The notes: generated from the sequence alone by a model not told the origin. DNA of 64,000 nt from Streptomyces sp. LHD-70 (GCF_031157275.1 NZ_JAVIFW010000003.1:1-64000), one strand, 5' to 3'. Shown: positions 1 through 8,253, counted from the stretch's first letter. Numbers and translations: made by a program.

Positions 1-119
1 TGGCGATCAACAAGGACGCCGAGGCCCCGATCTTCGACCTGGTCGACTACGGCGTGGTCGGCGACCTCTTCGAGGTCGTCCCGCAGCTCACCGAAGAGGT
101 CAACACCCGCAAGGGCTGA
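1..119 (+). CDS. etfA: Electron transfer flavoprotein alpha subunit, C-terminal end (partial)
   Basis: Only the last 38 codons are inside the window, read from base 3 to TGA at 117-119. The peptide [20 protein letters not shown] followed by a PQLTEE tail is the conserved C-terminus of EtfA. In the family this end helps hold the FAD that passes electrons from acyl-CoA dehydrogenases to the ETF-quinone oxidoreductase. A strong hairpin follows 14 bp after the stop, so this is the end of its transcript. The electron-transfer role comes from family knowledge; the identity rests on this short but highly conserved tail. Confidence 0.9.
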   Translation, partial: AINKDAEAPIFDLVDYGVVGDLFEVVPQLTEEVNTRKG

Positions 120-133
120 GCCTGTTCGCACCG

Positions 134-161
134 AAGGCCCCCGGGACCTCCCGGGGGCCTT
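134..161 (+). terminator. Intrinsic terminator after etfA
   Basis: An inverted repeat with arms AAGGCCCCCGGGA and TCCCGGGGGCCTT sits just downstream of the etfA stop. There is no clear U-tract, which is normal for Streptomyces terminators. Confidence 0.8.
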
Positions 162-178
162 CGCGCGTCCCCGTACGC

Positions 179-373
179 CTACGCGAGCGTGAGCGTGGCC
201 CGTACGGGCAGATGATCCGAGCACGCTTGAAGGGCGAGCTCTCGCGAGCGCGGCGTAGATTGAACGACATGGTGCGCAGCCTGCCGAGGCGCCGGTGGCC
301 AGGGAGTGGCGAGGGCCGCGCCGAGGGTGGTCCTCAGGCCGAGTCTGCGGCTGAGGGGGCGGTCGTGGGGCAT
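179..373 (-). pseudogene. Remnant of an endonuclease/exonuclease/phosphatase family gene with internal deletion
   Basis: A well-placed ribosome site (GGAAGGAG, 5 bp before ATG at 373) opens a 64-codon frame on the minus strand. It ends in CSDHLPVRATLTLA, the usual last motif of the endonuclease/exonuclease/phosphatase (EEP) fold. Near the middle, in another frame, the same DNA encodes RLRTMSFNLR, which is the usual first strand of that fold. Family members are about 250-330 residues with roughly 200 residues between these motifs, so the catalytic centre has been lost and the two ends joined out of frame. The upstream translation signals are intact, so a 64-residue peptide could still be made, but it cannot be a working nuclease or phosphatase. 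Confidence 0.7.
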
Positions 374-500
374 GCGTTCTCCTTCCGTCGCGGAACAGCG
401 TGGGGGGAGCGCCGCCGATGCTGTGAGGTTCGCGCGAGACAGAAGTGAACGGATCGGGACCGGAGTGGTGAACGGTGCAGGTCCGGGGAGAAAGGGGGTG

Positions 501-530
501 TTGACCAGATGGAAGGTACACAGATAACTT
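501..530 (+). promoter_or_regulatory. Putative promoter for the DUF6986 gene
   Basis: TTGACC (501-506) and TAACTT (525-530) are 18 bp apart and lie about 58 bp before the start codon. A short inverted repeat, TTCCG-tgaag-CGGAA (549-563), lies between this promoter and the start and could be a repressor site. Confidence 0.5.
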
Positions 531-587
531 CGCCATACGGATTGTTGATTCCGTGAAGCGGAAAAGCGTGACGTGGAGGGTGTAAGG

Positions 588-1877
588 ATGGGTCAGCAAG
601 AGCAGGTGGCGACGAGCCTCGCGGGCGCGGTCAGCGAGGGCATCAGCGCGTCCCTCGCCCCGGTGGACGCCGAGTTGGAGCGCCGCTATCCCGGAGACCC
701 AGGCACCCGCCAGCCGGTCCACACCGTGTACGTACCGGGTGAGGTCTTCGACGCGGACACCGTCCGCAGCTGGGGCGACCGCGCCCTCGCCGCCCTCGAC
801 GAGCACGCCCCGGACGCCGCCACCTTCGCCGAGGCCGTCGGCCTGAGCGACGAACTGGCCGAGCCGGTCTACGCGCGCGTGCGCGCCAAGCTGGAGCGCG
901 AGCCGATTGAAGACCTCCGCGTGGACTTCGAGGACGGCTACAAGGGCAAGGACGAGGACCACGACGCCGCCCGCGCCGCCCGCATCATCGTCGAGGCGTA
1001 CGAGAACGGCACCGCCGCCCCGTACATGGGCATCCGCATGAAGTGCATGGAGTCCCCGGTCCGCGACCGCGGCATCCGCACGCTCGACGTCTTCCTCACC
1101 GGCCTGATGGAGGCCGGCGGCCTGCCCGAGGGGCTCGTCCTGACCCTGCCGAAGGTGACGTACACCGAGCAGGTCACCGCGATGGTGCGGCTCGTCGAGG
1201 AGTTCGAGAAGGCCCGCGGCCTGGAGCCGGGCCGGATCGGCTTCGAGATCCAGATCGAGACCAGCCAGTCCATCCTCGCCGCCGACGGCACCGCCAACGT
1301 CGCCCGCATGATCGACGCCGCTGAGGGCCGCGCCACCGGCCTGCACTACGGCACCTTCGACTACAGCGCCTGCCTCGGCGTCTCCGCCGCGTACCAGGCC
1401 AGCGACCACCCGGCCGCCGACCACGCCAAGGCGATCATGCAGGTCGCCGCCGCCGGCACGGGCGTGCGCGTCTCCGACGGCTCCACCAACGTCCTGCCGG
1501 TCGGCTCCACCGCCCACGTCCACGAGGCCTGGAAGCTGCACTACGGCCTGACGAGGCGCGCCCTGGCCCGCGCGTACTACCAGGGCTGGGACATGCACCC
1601 GGCGCACATCCCCACCCGGTACGCCGCCGTGTTCGCCTTCTACCGGGAAGGCTTCGAGGCCGCCGGCAAGCGTCTCTCCGCCTACGCGAACCACGTCGAC
1701 GGCGACGTGATGGACGAGCCCGCCACCGCCAAGGCCCTCGCCGGCTACCTGCTGCGCGGCCTCGACTGCGGCGCGCTCGACATCGCCGAGGTCGCCCGCC
1801 TCACCGGCCTGACCCGAGCCGACCTCGAGGGCTTCTCCTCGCCGCGCCGCGCGGCCCTCACAGCATCGGCCCAGTAA
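588..1877 (+). CDS. DUF6986 family protein, HpcH/HpaI aldolase-like
   Basis: A 429-residue protein. The ATG at 588 is chosen because GGAGG lies 7 bp upstream; the GTG at 573 has no such site. The sequence looks like a citrate-lyase-beta / HpcH-HpaI TIM-barrel enzyme: a DLRVDFEDGY strand-end acidic motif near residue 110, GFEIQIETSQS near residue 220 in the position of the metal- and substrate-binding strand, and LHYGTFDYSACLGV near residue 255. Members of that superfamily cleave or form C-C bonds of oxoacids or acyl-CoAs with a divalent metal; the substrate of this family is unknown to me. It is likely cytosolic and monocistronic, since a kinase gene with its own spacing follows. Confident of family, not of reaction. 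Confidence 0.85.
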   Translation: MGQQEQVATSLAGAVSEGISASLAPVDAELERRYPGDPGTRQPVHTVYVPGEVFDADTVRSWGDRALAALDEHAPDAATFAEAVGLSDELAEPVYARVRAKLEREPIEDLRVDFEDGYKGKDEDHDAARAARIIVEAYENGTAAPYMGIRMKCMESPVRDRGIRTLDVFLTGLMEAGGLPEGLVLTLPKVTYTEQVTAMVRLVEEFEKARGLEPGRIGFEIQIETSQSILAADGTANVARMIDAAEGRATGLHYGTFDYSACLGVSAAYQASDHPAADHAKAIMQVAAAGTGVRVSDGSTNVLPVGSTAHVHEAWKLHYGLTRRALARAYYQGWDMHPAHIPTRYAAVFAFYREGFEAAGKRLSAYANHVDGDVMDEPATAKALAGYLLRGLDCGALDIAEVARLTGLTRADLEGFSSPRRAALTASAQ

Positions 1878-1955
1878 CGGCCGCACGCGGTGTCACTGCT
1901 GCCCCTTAGTCTGTACGCGTCTTGGCAGTAGGCCGTACAGAGGATCGGGGCAGCG

Positions 1956-3779
1956 GTGGCTTCGGGGGAGAACCAACAGGGTGACGGCGTCGGCCGCCTG
2001 CTCGCGGGCCGGTACCGCGTCCAGGAGCAGCTCGGCCGCGGCGGCATGGGCATCGTCTGGCGGGCGGTCGACGAGGTCCTCGGCCGCCCGGTCGCCGTCA
2101 AGGAGCTGCGTACGTTCACGGACGCGGCCGCGACGGAGCTGTCCGCACTCCGCACCCGTATGCAGCGCGAGGCCAGAGCCGCCGCCCGGGTCCGGCACAC
2201 CGGCGTCATCGCCGTGCACGACGTGGCGGAGGTCGACGGCCGCCCGCTGATCGTCATGGAGCTGGTCGACGGCCCGTCCCTGGACGACGTCCTGCGCGAG
2301 CGCGGCACGCTCCCGCCGCGCGAGGCCGCCGCCATCGGCGCCAAGGTCATGGAGGCGCTCGCCGCCGCCCATCAGGCGGGCGTCCTGCACCGCGACGTCA
2401 AGCCGGGCAACATCCTCCTGGAGCGCGGAGGGCGCGTCGTCCTCACCGACTTCGGCATCGCCATGGTCGACGACCCGGGGGACGGCAACTCCACCAACCT
2501 CACCCGCAGCGGCGAACTCGTCGGCTCCCTCGACTACTTGGCGCCCGAGCGAGCCCAGGGCCACGAGCCCGGCCCTGCCTCCGACATCTGGGCCCTCGGC
2601 GCGACGCTCTACGGCACGGTCGAGGGCAACGCCCCCTTCCGCCGCACGTCCACCTGGTCGACGCTCACCGCGATCGTCAGCGAACCGCTGCCCGCCCCGG
2701 TCCAGGCCGGCCCCCTCGCGCCGGTCCTCCAGCAGCTCATGGCGAAGGACCCGCAGGCCCGCCCCGACGCCGAGACGGCCGTCCGGCTCCTCACCGCCGT
2801 CGCCGAGTCGGACCGGGACGACGACACCACGGTGCTGCGCCCCGGCGCCCGGCCCACCCCCGGCGTCCCGCCCGTGCACGGAGCGCCGACGGTCGGCTCC
2901 GGCGGCTTCCCCGTCACGCCCCCGCCGGTCGGCAGCGGGCCGCAGTCACCCCATGGCCCGTACGCACCGGGCCCGTTCGGCGCGCACGGCGCGGACACCC
3001 CCAACGGCTCGGACACCCCGCTGGTCACTCCGGTCCCCGGCGCCCCGGCCGAGCGGGGGCGGCGCCGTGCGCTGATCGTCGCCGCTGCGGTGCTCGCGGT
3101 CCTCGCGGCGGGCGGCGGTGGGTACGCGTGGCTGGCCGGGGGAGACGGGCAGCGCGTCGAGGCGGGCGGCAGCGGAGGGCCGAGCGCGCCCGAGTCCCCG
3201 TCGAAGGAGGCGGGCCCGAGCGCGTCGGGCAAGCCCAAGCCGACCGAGCAGGGCGACAAGTCGCCTTCCCCCTCGGCGAGTTCACCGGACGGCTCCGCGG
3301 ACAAGCCCGGCGAGGACGCCTCGAAGCCCGCGGCCGAGGGCGGCACCACGAGCGGCGGCTCCGACGGAGGAGCGGGCGGCGGCTCGGACGGCGGCGGCTC
3401 CACGGGCGGCGGTTCGGGCGGTACGTCGGGTGGCTCCGGCGGCGCCTCCGGAGGCTCGGGCTCGTCCGGCTCCTCGGGCGGCGGCGGAGAACCGGCGCCG
3501 GTCTGCCACCCCGCGGGCGGCGGCAAGTACAACTGCGACGTCTGGCGCACGGCCGACTCGTACACGGCGTCCGGTGCCAAGGCCGGCGTCCTCAACGCGG
3601 GCACCAACTACTTCTACTGCCAGCAGAACCTGGGCCGCCGCGAGACCTACCAGGGCTGGACGAACGTCTGGTGGGCCAAGACGGACGACGACAGCGGCAA
3701 CACGAACGTGTTCGTCAGCGACGTCTACATCAAGGGCGGCGAGAACGACAAGCCCCTGCCGGGGTTGCCGGTCTGCTGA
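1956..3779 (+). CDS. Receptor-type Ser/Thr protein kinase with extracytoplasmic Cys-containing domain
   Basis: 607 residues from GTG at 1956. Residues about 18-280 form a Hanks-type kinase: glycine loop LGRGGMG, ATP-binding Lys49 in VAVKEL, HRDVKPGN (Asp147), DFG at 165-167 and the APE-like LAPER. All catalytic residues are present. A Pro-rich stretch follows, then one membrane segment (about 371-393, LIVAAAVLAVLAAGGG), a long Ser/Gly/Glu-rich linker and a compact roughly 90-residue outer domain with four cysteines and many aromatics, ending in LPGLPVC. There are no PASTA repeats, so it is not the PknB/penicillin-binding type. The outer domain may sense a wall or secreted ligand (inference). 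Its 3' end overlaps the convergent tetR gene by 55 bp. Confidence 0.92.
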   Translation: MASGENQQGDGVGRLLAGRYRVQEQLGRGGMGIVWRAVDEVLGRPVAVKELRTFTDAAATELSALRTRMQREARAAARVRHTGVIAVHDVAEVDGRPLIVMELVDGPSLDDVLRERGTLPPREAAAIGAKVMEALAAAHQAGVLHRDVKPGNILLERGGRVVLTDFGIAMVDDPGDGNSTNLTRSGELVGSLDYLAPERAQGHEPGPASDIWALGATLYGTVEGNAPFRRTSTWSTLTAIVSEPLPAPVQAGPLAPVLQQLMAKDPQARPDAETAVRLLTAVAESDRDDDTTVLRPGARPTPGVPPVHGAPTVGSGGFPVTPPPVGSGPQSPHGPYAPGPFGAHGADTPNGSDTPLVTPVPGAPAERGRRRALIVAAAVLAVLAAGGGGYAWLAGGDGQRVEAGGSGGPSAPESPSKEAGPSASGKPKPTEQGDKSPSPSASSPDGSADKPGEDASKPAAEGGTTSGGSDGGAGGGSDGGGSTGGGSGGTSGGSGGASGGSGSSGSSGGGGEPAPVCHPAGGGKYNCDVWRTADSYTASGAKAGVLNAGTNYFYCQQNLGRRETYQGWTNVWWAKTDDDSGNTNVFVSDVYIKGGENDKPLPGLPVC

Positions 3780-4359
3780 GCGGTGCCTACGCCCGCCCCC
3801 CCGAGCGGCCGCTGCAGCAGCAAGTCCGCCGCGTCCGCGAGGACTTGCTTGCGGGTGCGGTCGCCGTGGTCCGCGAGGAGGAAGTGTTCGCCGATCGCCG
3901 CGCAGAAGGCGAGCAGGCTGCGGGCCTCGACCTCGGCGGGGTCGGAGCAGAACGTGCCGATCATCTCCCGCAGCAGGTCCATGCGCCGGTTGTCCACGCG
4001 CCGCAGCCGCTCGGCGACGGACTCGTCGCGCCGGGCCCAGTCGCGGACGGCCAGGTCGAGGGGGAGCAGCCGGTCGTCGGAGAAGGTGAGGGCGGCCGCG
4101 CGCTGGATCCTGGTCTTGGGGTCGCCGCCTTCGTCCTCCACGCGGGCGATCACTTCGTCGATGCTCTCCCGCTCCCAGGTGTCGAGCATCTCCGTCAGGA
4201 GCGTGTCCCGGTCGGCGAAGTACCCGTAGAACCCGCCCTTGGTGACGCGCCGAGGGCCTTCGCGAGGGCCTCGACGCGTACGGCGTTCGGGCCGCCGGCG
4301 GCCAAAGCCCGCAGCCCTTCCTCGATCCACTTCTCACGCGGCGTACGGGGAGCGGCCAC
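3725..4359 (-). pseudogene. TetR-family regulator, frameshifted in the DNA-binding domain
   Basis: Read from GTG at 4359 the protein begins AAPRTPREKWIEEGLRALA and enters a TetR helix-turn-helix, then loses frame. It resumes two bases later as TKGGFYGYFADRDTLL, the recognition-helix signature, and runs to the stop at 3725. The break is at about 4246-4251, where GACGCGCCGAG stands in place of an expected GACGCCGAG (two extra bases). The C-terminal ligand domain is full length. As written the start-frame product would be about 40 residues, so the repressor is inactive, unless this is a sequencing error in a GC-rich run. The 3' end overlaps the kinase gene. No target promoter is obvious. Confidence 0.75.
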
Positions 4360-4434
4360 GGGGTTCCTACAAACACTGCTCAGGGGTCGACAGGGGACAG
4401 CGGGCAGGGGCCGGGGGGGGCAAGGCCCCGACTC

Positions 4435-5469
4435 TCAGTCCACCGGCGGGAGTTCGCCCGAGCCGCGCGTGACGAGCCGGGTCGCCAGCTCGAAGCGCTG
4501 GGCGGTGTCGGGCGCGCCGTCGAGCCGGTGGAACAGGCGCTCCGCCGCCGTACGGCCCAGCTGGGCGGCGTCCTGGGCGATCACCGTCACGCCGGGGCGC
4601 AGCAGGTCCGCCAGCTCGAAGTCGTCGAAGCCGACCAGGGCGACCGGGCGTTCGAGGTCGGCGAGGACCCGTACGACCGTGACCGTCACGCGATTGTTGC
4701 CCGCGAAGATCGCCGTGACCGGCTCGGGTCCGGAGAGTATGGCCTCGGCCGCCGAGCGGACCCGCTCCGGTGCCGTGGAGCCGAGCGAGACCCAGGAGTC
4801 GTGCACCGGAAGACCCGCCTCCGCCATCGCCGCGCGATAGCCGCGCAGGCGCTCGGCGGCCGTGTGGATGCGGGGCTGGTCGCCGATGAAGCCGATCCTG
4901 CGGTGACCGTGCGCGATCAGATGGGCCACGCCGTCGCGCGCGCCGCCGAAGTTGTCCGAGAGCACCACGTCCGCGTCGATCCGCCCGGCCGGGCGGTCCA
5001 CGAAGACCGTGGCGACGCCCGCCTTCAGCTCCGGCTCCAGATAGCGGTGGTCGTCCCCGGCCGGGATCACCACCAGACCGTCGACCCGGCGCGCGCACAG
5101 GGCGAGCACCAACTCCTGTTCGCGGTCCGGGTCTTCGGCGCTGGAGCCGTTGATGAGCAGGGCGCCGTGCGCGCGGGCGACCTCCTCGACGGCGCGGCTG
5201 AGCGGACCGTAGAACGGGTCGGCGAGGTCCTCCAGTACGAGACCGATGCTGGCCGTGCGACCCTTGCGCAGGACCCGGGCGCTGTCGTTGCGCCGGAATC
5301 CGAGCGCCTCGATGGCTTCCTGGACGCGGCGCTCGGTGTCGGGCGTGACGCCGGGTTCGCCGTTGACGACGCGGGACACCGTCTTCAGGCCGACGCCGGC
5401 GCGGGCTGCGACGTCCTTCATCGTGGGACGGTTGCCGTAGCGGTGCTCGGGTCGGGCGGTCTCGGCCAC
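4435..5469 (-). CDS. LacI-family transcriptional regulator
   Basis: About 344 residues if started at GTG 5469, which has AGGA 9 bp upstream; an ATG at 5556 in the same frame would add 29 residues of low-complexity sequence. The N-terminus MKDVAARAGVGLKTVSRVVN is a textbook LacI helix-turn-helix plus hinge. The rest is a periplasmic-binding-type sensor domain (IGLVLEDLADPFYG, then VALVGFDDFELADLL). It is divergent from the ROK kinase at 5664 with a 12-bp perfect palindrome between them, so it very likely represses that kinase and itself and responds to a sugar or sugar phosphate. The effector cannot be read from the sequence. Confidence 0.92.
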   Translation of the reverse strand: MAETARPEHRYGNRPTMKDVAARAGVGLKTVSRVVNGEPGVTPDTERRVQEAIEALGFRRNDSARVLRKGRTASIGLVLEDLADPFYGPLSRAVEEVARAHGALLINGSSAEDPDREQELVLALCARRVDGLVVIPAGDDHRYLEPELKAGVATVFVDRPAGRIDADVVLSDNFGGARDGVAHLIAHGHRRIGFIGDQPRIHTAAERLRGYRAAMAEAGLPVHDSWVSLGSTAPERVRSAAEAILSGPEPVTAIFAGNNRVTVTVVRVLADLERPVALVGFDDFELADLLRPGVTVIAQDAAQLGRTAAERLFHRLDGAPDTAQRFELATRLVTRGSGELPPVD

Positions 5470-5564
5470 GTGTGCTGTCCTGTTCTGGTGCAACGGAGCC
5501 CCGTGGGGCTCGGAGGGTCGGGGGTCGGCGGGTTCGACGGCTGTGCCGTCGAGCATAGAGCCTA

Positions 5565-5576
5565 GACAACGTTGTC
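5565..5576. promoter_or_regulatory. Putative LacI-family operator
   Basis: GACAACGTTGTC is a perfect 12-bp palindrome with the central CG step typical of LacI-family sites in actinomycetes. It sits in the divergent intergenic region, 88 bp before the ROK gene and just upstream of the longest possible lacI frame. Confidence 0.7.
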
Positions 5577-5663
5577 AGTCTCGGTGGAGACTGTCCGTAG
5601 GTCCCCCCACCAGCGGAATGCCCAGCGGAACGCCCAGCAGAACGACCAGGAGATCCGACTCTG

Positions 5664-6629
5664 ATGCAGAACGACATCGTCGCCGCGCTCGACATCGGCG
5701 GCACCAAGATCGCTGGTGCGCTCGTGGACCTGCACGGGCGGATCCTGGTGCGGGCCCAGCGCCCGACCCCGGCGCAGGAGGACGGCGAGACCGTGATGCG
5801 GGCCGTCGAGGCCGTCGTCGCCGAGCTGTCCACGTCGTCGCACTGGCCGCGGGCCCGCGCGCTCGGCATCGGCAGCGCGGGCCCCGTCGACGCGTCGAAG
5901 GGCACGGTCAGCCCGGTCAACGTACCGGGCTGGCGAGGCTTTCCGCTGGTCGAGCGCGTGGTGGCGGCGAGCGGCGGGCTGCCCGTGGAGCTGATCGGCG
6001 ACGGTGTGGCCATCACCGCGGCCGAGCACTGGCAGGGCGCCGCGCAGGGGTACGACAACGCGCTGTGCATGGTCGTCTCGACGGGCGTCGGCGGCGGCCT
6101 GGTCCTGGGCGGGCGGCTGCACCCGGGCCCGACGGGCAACGCCGGGCACATCGGCCACATCAGCGTGGACCTGGACGGCGATCCGTGTCCCTGCGGGGCG
6201 CGCGGTTGCGTGGAGCGGATCGCCAGCGGGCCGAACATCGCGCGCCGAGCCGTCCGCGACGGCTGGGTTCCCGGGCCGGACGGCGACAGTTCGGCGGCCG
6301 CGGTCGCTGCGGCGGCGCGTGCGGGCGACCCGGTGGCGCGCGCCTCCTTCGAGCGCGCCGCCCAGGCGCTCGCGGCCGGGATCGCCGCGACGGCCACGCT
6401 CGTGGAGATCGACATCGCGGTGATCGGCGGGGGAGTGGCCAAGGCGGGCGACGTCCTGTTCACCCCGCTGCGCCGCGCCCTGCGCGACTACGCCACGCTC
6501 TCCTTCGTCAGCGGCCTGACCGTGACCCCGGCCGTCACCGGCACCGACGCGGGCCTGATCGGCGCGGCGGCCGCGGCCCTCGGGGCGCCGGGGCGGCGGC
6601 GGGACATGGTGGTGGGCGGCGGGGCGTGA
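5664..6629 (+). CDS. ROK-family sugar kinase (glucokinase-like)
   Basis: 321 residues, starting at ATG 5664 with AGGAG 11 bp upstream. ROK hallmarks are present: the ATP phosphate loop ALDIGGTKIAGAL at the N-terminus, STGVGGGLVLGG in the middle, and the zinc-binding CPCGARGCVE near residue 175. There is no DNA-binding domain, so it is an enzyme rather than a NagC-type repressor. Such kinases phosphorylate glucose, N-acetylglucosamine, N-acetylmannosamine or related sugars in the cytosol. The usual catalytic segment END/ND reads GDG here, with the Asp kept. The divergent LacI regulator and operator suggest substrate-induced expression. The region just before the start contains an imperfect direct repeat based on GCCCAGCGGAA. 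Confidence 0.88.
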   Translation: MQNDIVAALDIGGTKIAGALVDLHGRILVRAQRPTPAQEDGETVMRAVEAVVAELSTSSHWPRARALGIGSAGPVDASKGTVSPVNVPGWRGFPLVERVVAASGGLPVELIGDGVAITAAEHWQGAAQGYDNALCMVVSTGVGGGLVLGGRLHPGPTGNAGHIGHISVDLDGDPCPCGARGCVERIASGPNIARRAVRDGWVPGPDGDSSAAAVAAAARAGDPVARASFERAAQALAAGIAATATLVEIDIAVIGGGVAKAGDVLFTPLRRALRDYATLSFVSGLTVTPAVTGTDAGLIGAAAAALGAPGRRRDMVVGGGA

Positions 6630-6785
6630 GGGTTCTCTGCGCGGGCTGCCCAACGTACGTGTGACGTAGGGGAGTTGAGGCCCGCGCGCTCGCACCGGGC
6701 GCCACCGCGGGGGGTGCGCCCGCGTGCTTCCCGGTCTGCGTCACTGGCAGATGCCCGTATGGGAACCACGACCGGGGGAGAGCGC

Positions 6786-7054
6786 GTGCGGGCCGGGCAG
6801 GCGGGGATGGACTACATACGGCTGGCGGCCGTGCTCACCGACCCCGGAATGATCACCGAGGAGACGGCCGGGAGCGTGCTGGGATGGCCCTCGAGGTGCT
6901 GCGGTCGGCGGACGACCCGCGGGGGTTCCGCTGCGTCGAACAGCGGCGGGCGATTTTCGACGACGACATCATGGTCCTGGCCACAGCCGAGCAGCGCGAG
7001 GGCCTCAGCCGCGCACTGGGGCTGACGTTCCAGGCCCCGCTAGGCGGCTGCTGA
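6786..7054 (+). pseudogene. Small conserved-looking protein, frameshifted (function unknown)
   Basis: A GTG at 6786 has GGGGGAG 5 bp upstream and starts RAGQAGMDYIRLAAVLTDPG, then ITEETAGSVLG. The frame then breaks near 6880-6884. It continues in the next frame as MALEVLRSADDPRGFRCVEQ and runs to TGA at 7052-7054 with strong GC3 coding bias. One added base would give an uninterrupted protein of about 89 residues. I do not recognise the family. It is mostly helical, acidic and cytosolic in appearance. It may be a sequencing error or a recent pseudogene; it lies between the sugar kinase gene and a clear chimeric pseudogene. Confidence 0.55.
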
Positions 7055-7084
7055 CCCCGAGGGGCCGAGTTCCGGCTCACCTAA

Positions 7085-7120
7085 GGCACGCCGGGCACGC
7101 CGGGCACGCCGGGCACGCCG
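7085..7120. repeat. Tandem repeat, 9 bp x 4
   Basis: Four exact copies of GGCACGCCG lie just downstream of the stop of the chimeric pseudogene that ends at 7131. Probably slippage-generated. Confidence 0.9.
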
Positions 7121-7130
7121 CACTCTGCCG

Positions 7131-7514
7131 TCAGAACAGCACCACCGAACGCAGCACGTCCCCGCGGTGCATCCGCTCGAAGGCCGGCTCGACCTCGTCG
7201 AGCGCGATCGTCTCGGTCACGAACGACTTCAGGTCGAGCCGCCCCCGCAGATACAGGTCGATCAGCATCGGGCACCGTCGTCTCCGTACAGGCACCTCCC
7301 GCAGCGGGTCGCCGCCGTCGATGAACAGCCGTCCGCCGGGCGCGAGCACGGCCGCCGCGGACCGGTCGATCGCCACGACGTGCCCGGTGTCGAGCCGCGC
7401 GGCCACGGCTCGCGCGGCGGCGCCGGGTCCGCAGCCGATCTCCAGTACGCGCAGCTGCGGTTCGAGCGGGAGCGCGTCGACGGCGCGGGCGAGGCGCGGG
7501 GAGAGGGCGGACAT
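7131..7514 (-). pseudogene. Chimera of a SAM methyltransferase start and an alcohol dehydrogenase end
   Basis: One open frame of 127 residues from ATG 7514. Residues 1-52 are the start of a class I methyltransferase with the SAM motif [16 protein letters not shown]. The next stretch, [16 protein letters not shown], is the end of such a methyltransferase with about 100 residues missing between. After a short junction (VPVRRRR) the protein becomes [20 protein letters not shown] and ends [12 protein letters not shown]. That is the C-terminal end of a zinc alcohol dehydrogenase of the S-(hydroxymethyl)mycothiol dehydrogenase type. At least two deletions have therefore fused two genes in frame. 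Neither activity can survive: the methyltransferase core and the dehydrogenase zinc and nucleotide sites are gone. Confidence 0.8.
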
Positions 7515-7602
7515 GGCATCGACGGTACGCCGGGCCGTCCCCTCCGGCGCGTCGCAGAAACGGCTGGCGGGCGTCGGTGCGGCCTGGGTAGCGTCCCGGC
7601 TC

Positions 7603-8253
7603 GTGACCTCTTCCGTGCCGTCTTCTGTGCCGTCTTCCGTGACGCCTGCCGTGACGTCTTCAGTGGCCTCTTCCGTGCCCTCTTCCGTGAGCCCGTCAGG
7701 CGCTCCGGCCACGGCAGTTGAGCCGTTGCGGCCGGCGTCCGGTACGCCGCGTCTGCGCACCCGCCGCCTCTGCCTCGACCCGTACGTCCCCGGCGACGAG
7801 GACGGGTTCGTCGCGCTGTTCGGGGACCCGCGGGTGCATCGGTGGATGGGCGACGGCACGTCGTCGGAGGACGCGGACCGGGCCCTGTTCGGGCGGATCT
7901 TCAGCAAGGTGTACGCGCGGCGGCTCTTCGACGTATGGGCCGTGCGGTACGAGGCGCGGCTGATCGGGCACGCCGAGATCAAGCCGACCGAGGAGAGCGG
8001 CGGCCACGAACTCGTCTACGCCCTGCACCCCGACACCTGGGGCCGCGGCCTCGGGCGCGAGCTCGCCGGGGCGATCGCAGCCCACGGCTTCGGCACCCTG
8101 GGACTGACCGAGGTGCACGCCACCGTGGCCGCGCCGAACGAGGCCTCGCTCGCGCTGCTGCACCGGCTCGGCTTCGTCCACGTCCGCGACCTCACCGAGG
8201 ACGACGGCAGCACGACCCGGCTCCTCACCCTGCACGCCGCCCCGCTCCCGTAG
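7603..8253 (+). CDS. GNAT-family N-acetyltransferase with repetitive N-terminus
   Basis: 216 residues if started at GTG 7603; no good ribosome site is visible, and other GTGs in the repeat could serve. From about residue 45 it is a RimJ/RimL-type GNAT domain: [11 protein letters not shown], then [20 protein letters not shown] with the acetyl-CoA loop, and [16 protein letters not shown]. The family acetylates amines of small molecules or protein N-termini using acetyl-CoA. The first 40 residues are a Ser/Val/Pro repeat encoded by 12-bp tandem repeats, unlike anything in the family. The TAG stop lies exactly at the left end of a MITE-like element, so the original C-terminus may have been clipped. 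Confidence 0.8.
   Translation: MTSSVPSSVPSSVTPAVTSSVASSVPSSVSPSGAPATAVEPLRPASGTPRLRTRRLCLDPYVPGDEDGFVALFGDPRVHRWMGDGTSSEDADRALFGRIFSKVYARRLFDVWAVRYEARLIGHAEIKPTEESGGHELVYALHPDTWGRGLGRELAGAIAAHGFGTLGLTEVHATVAAPNEASLALLHRLGFVHVRDLTEDDGSTTRLLTLHAAPLP
7609..7692 (+). repeat. 12-bp tandem repeat, 7 units, at the GNAT gene start
   Basis: Seven units of the form TCTTCCGTGNCN in an unbroken 12-bp register encode an SSVP-like tetrapeptide repeat. Every unit carries a GTG in frame, giving several possible start codons. Confidence 0.9.

Noticed and set aside
3118..4840. Long Arg/Ala-rich reading frames on the plus strand across the kinase end, tetR and lacI genes
   Set aside because: They are antisense or out-of-frame shadows of high-GC genes: no ribosome site, no domain, wrong third-position bias.
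7609..7692. Tandem repeats considered as a CRISPR array
   Set aside because: Units are 12 bp with no unique spacers, and no cas genes are near; the same holds for 18361-18452 and 39171-39236.
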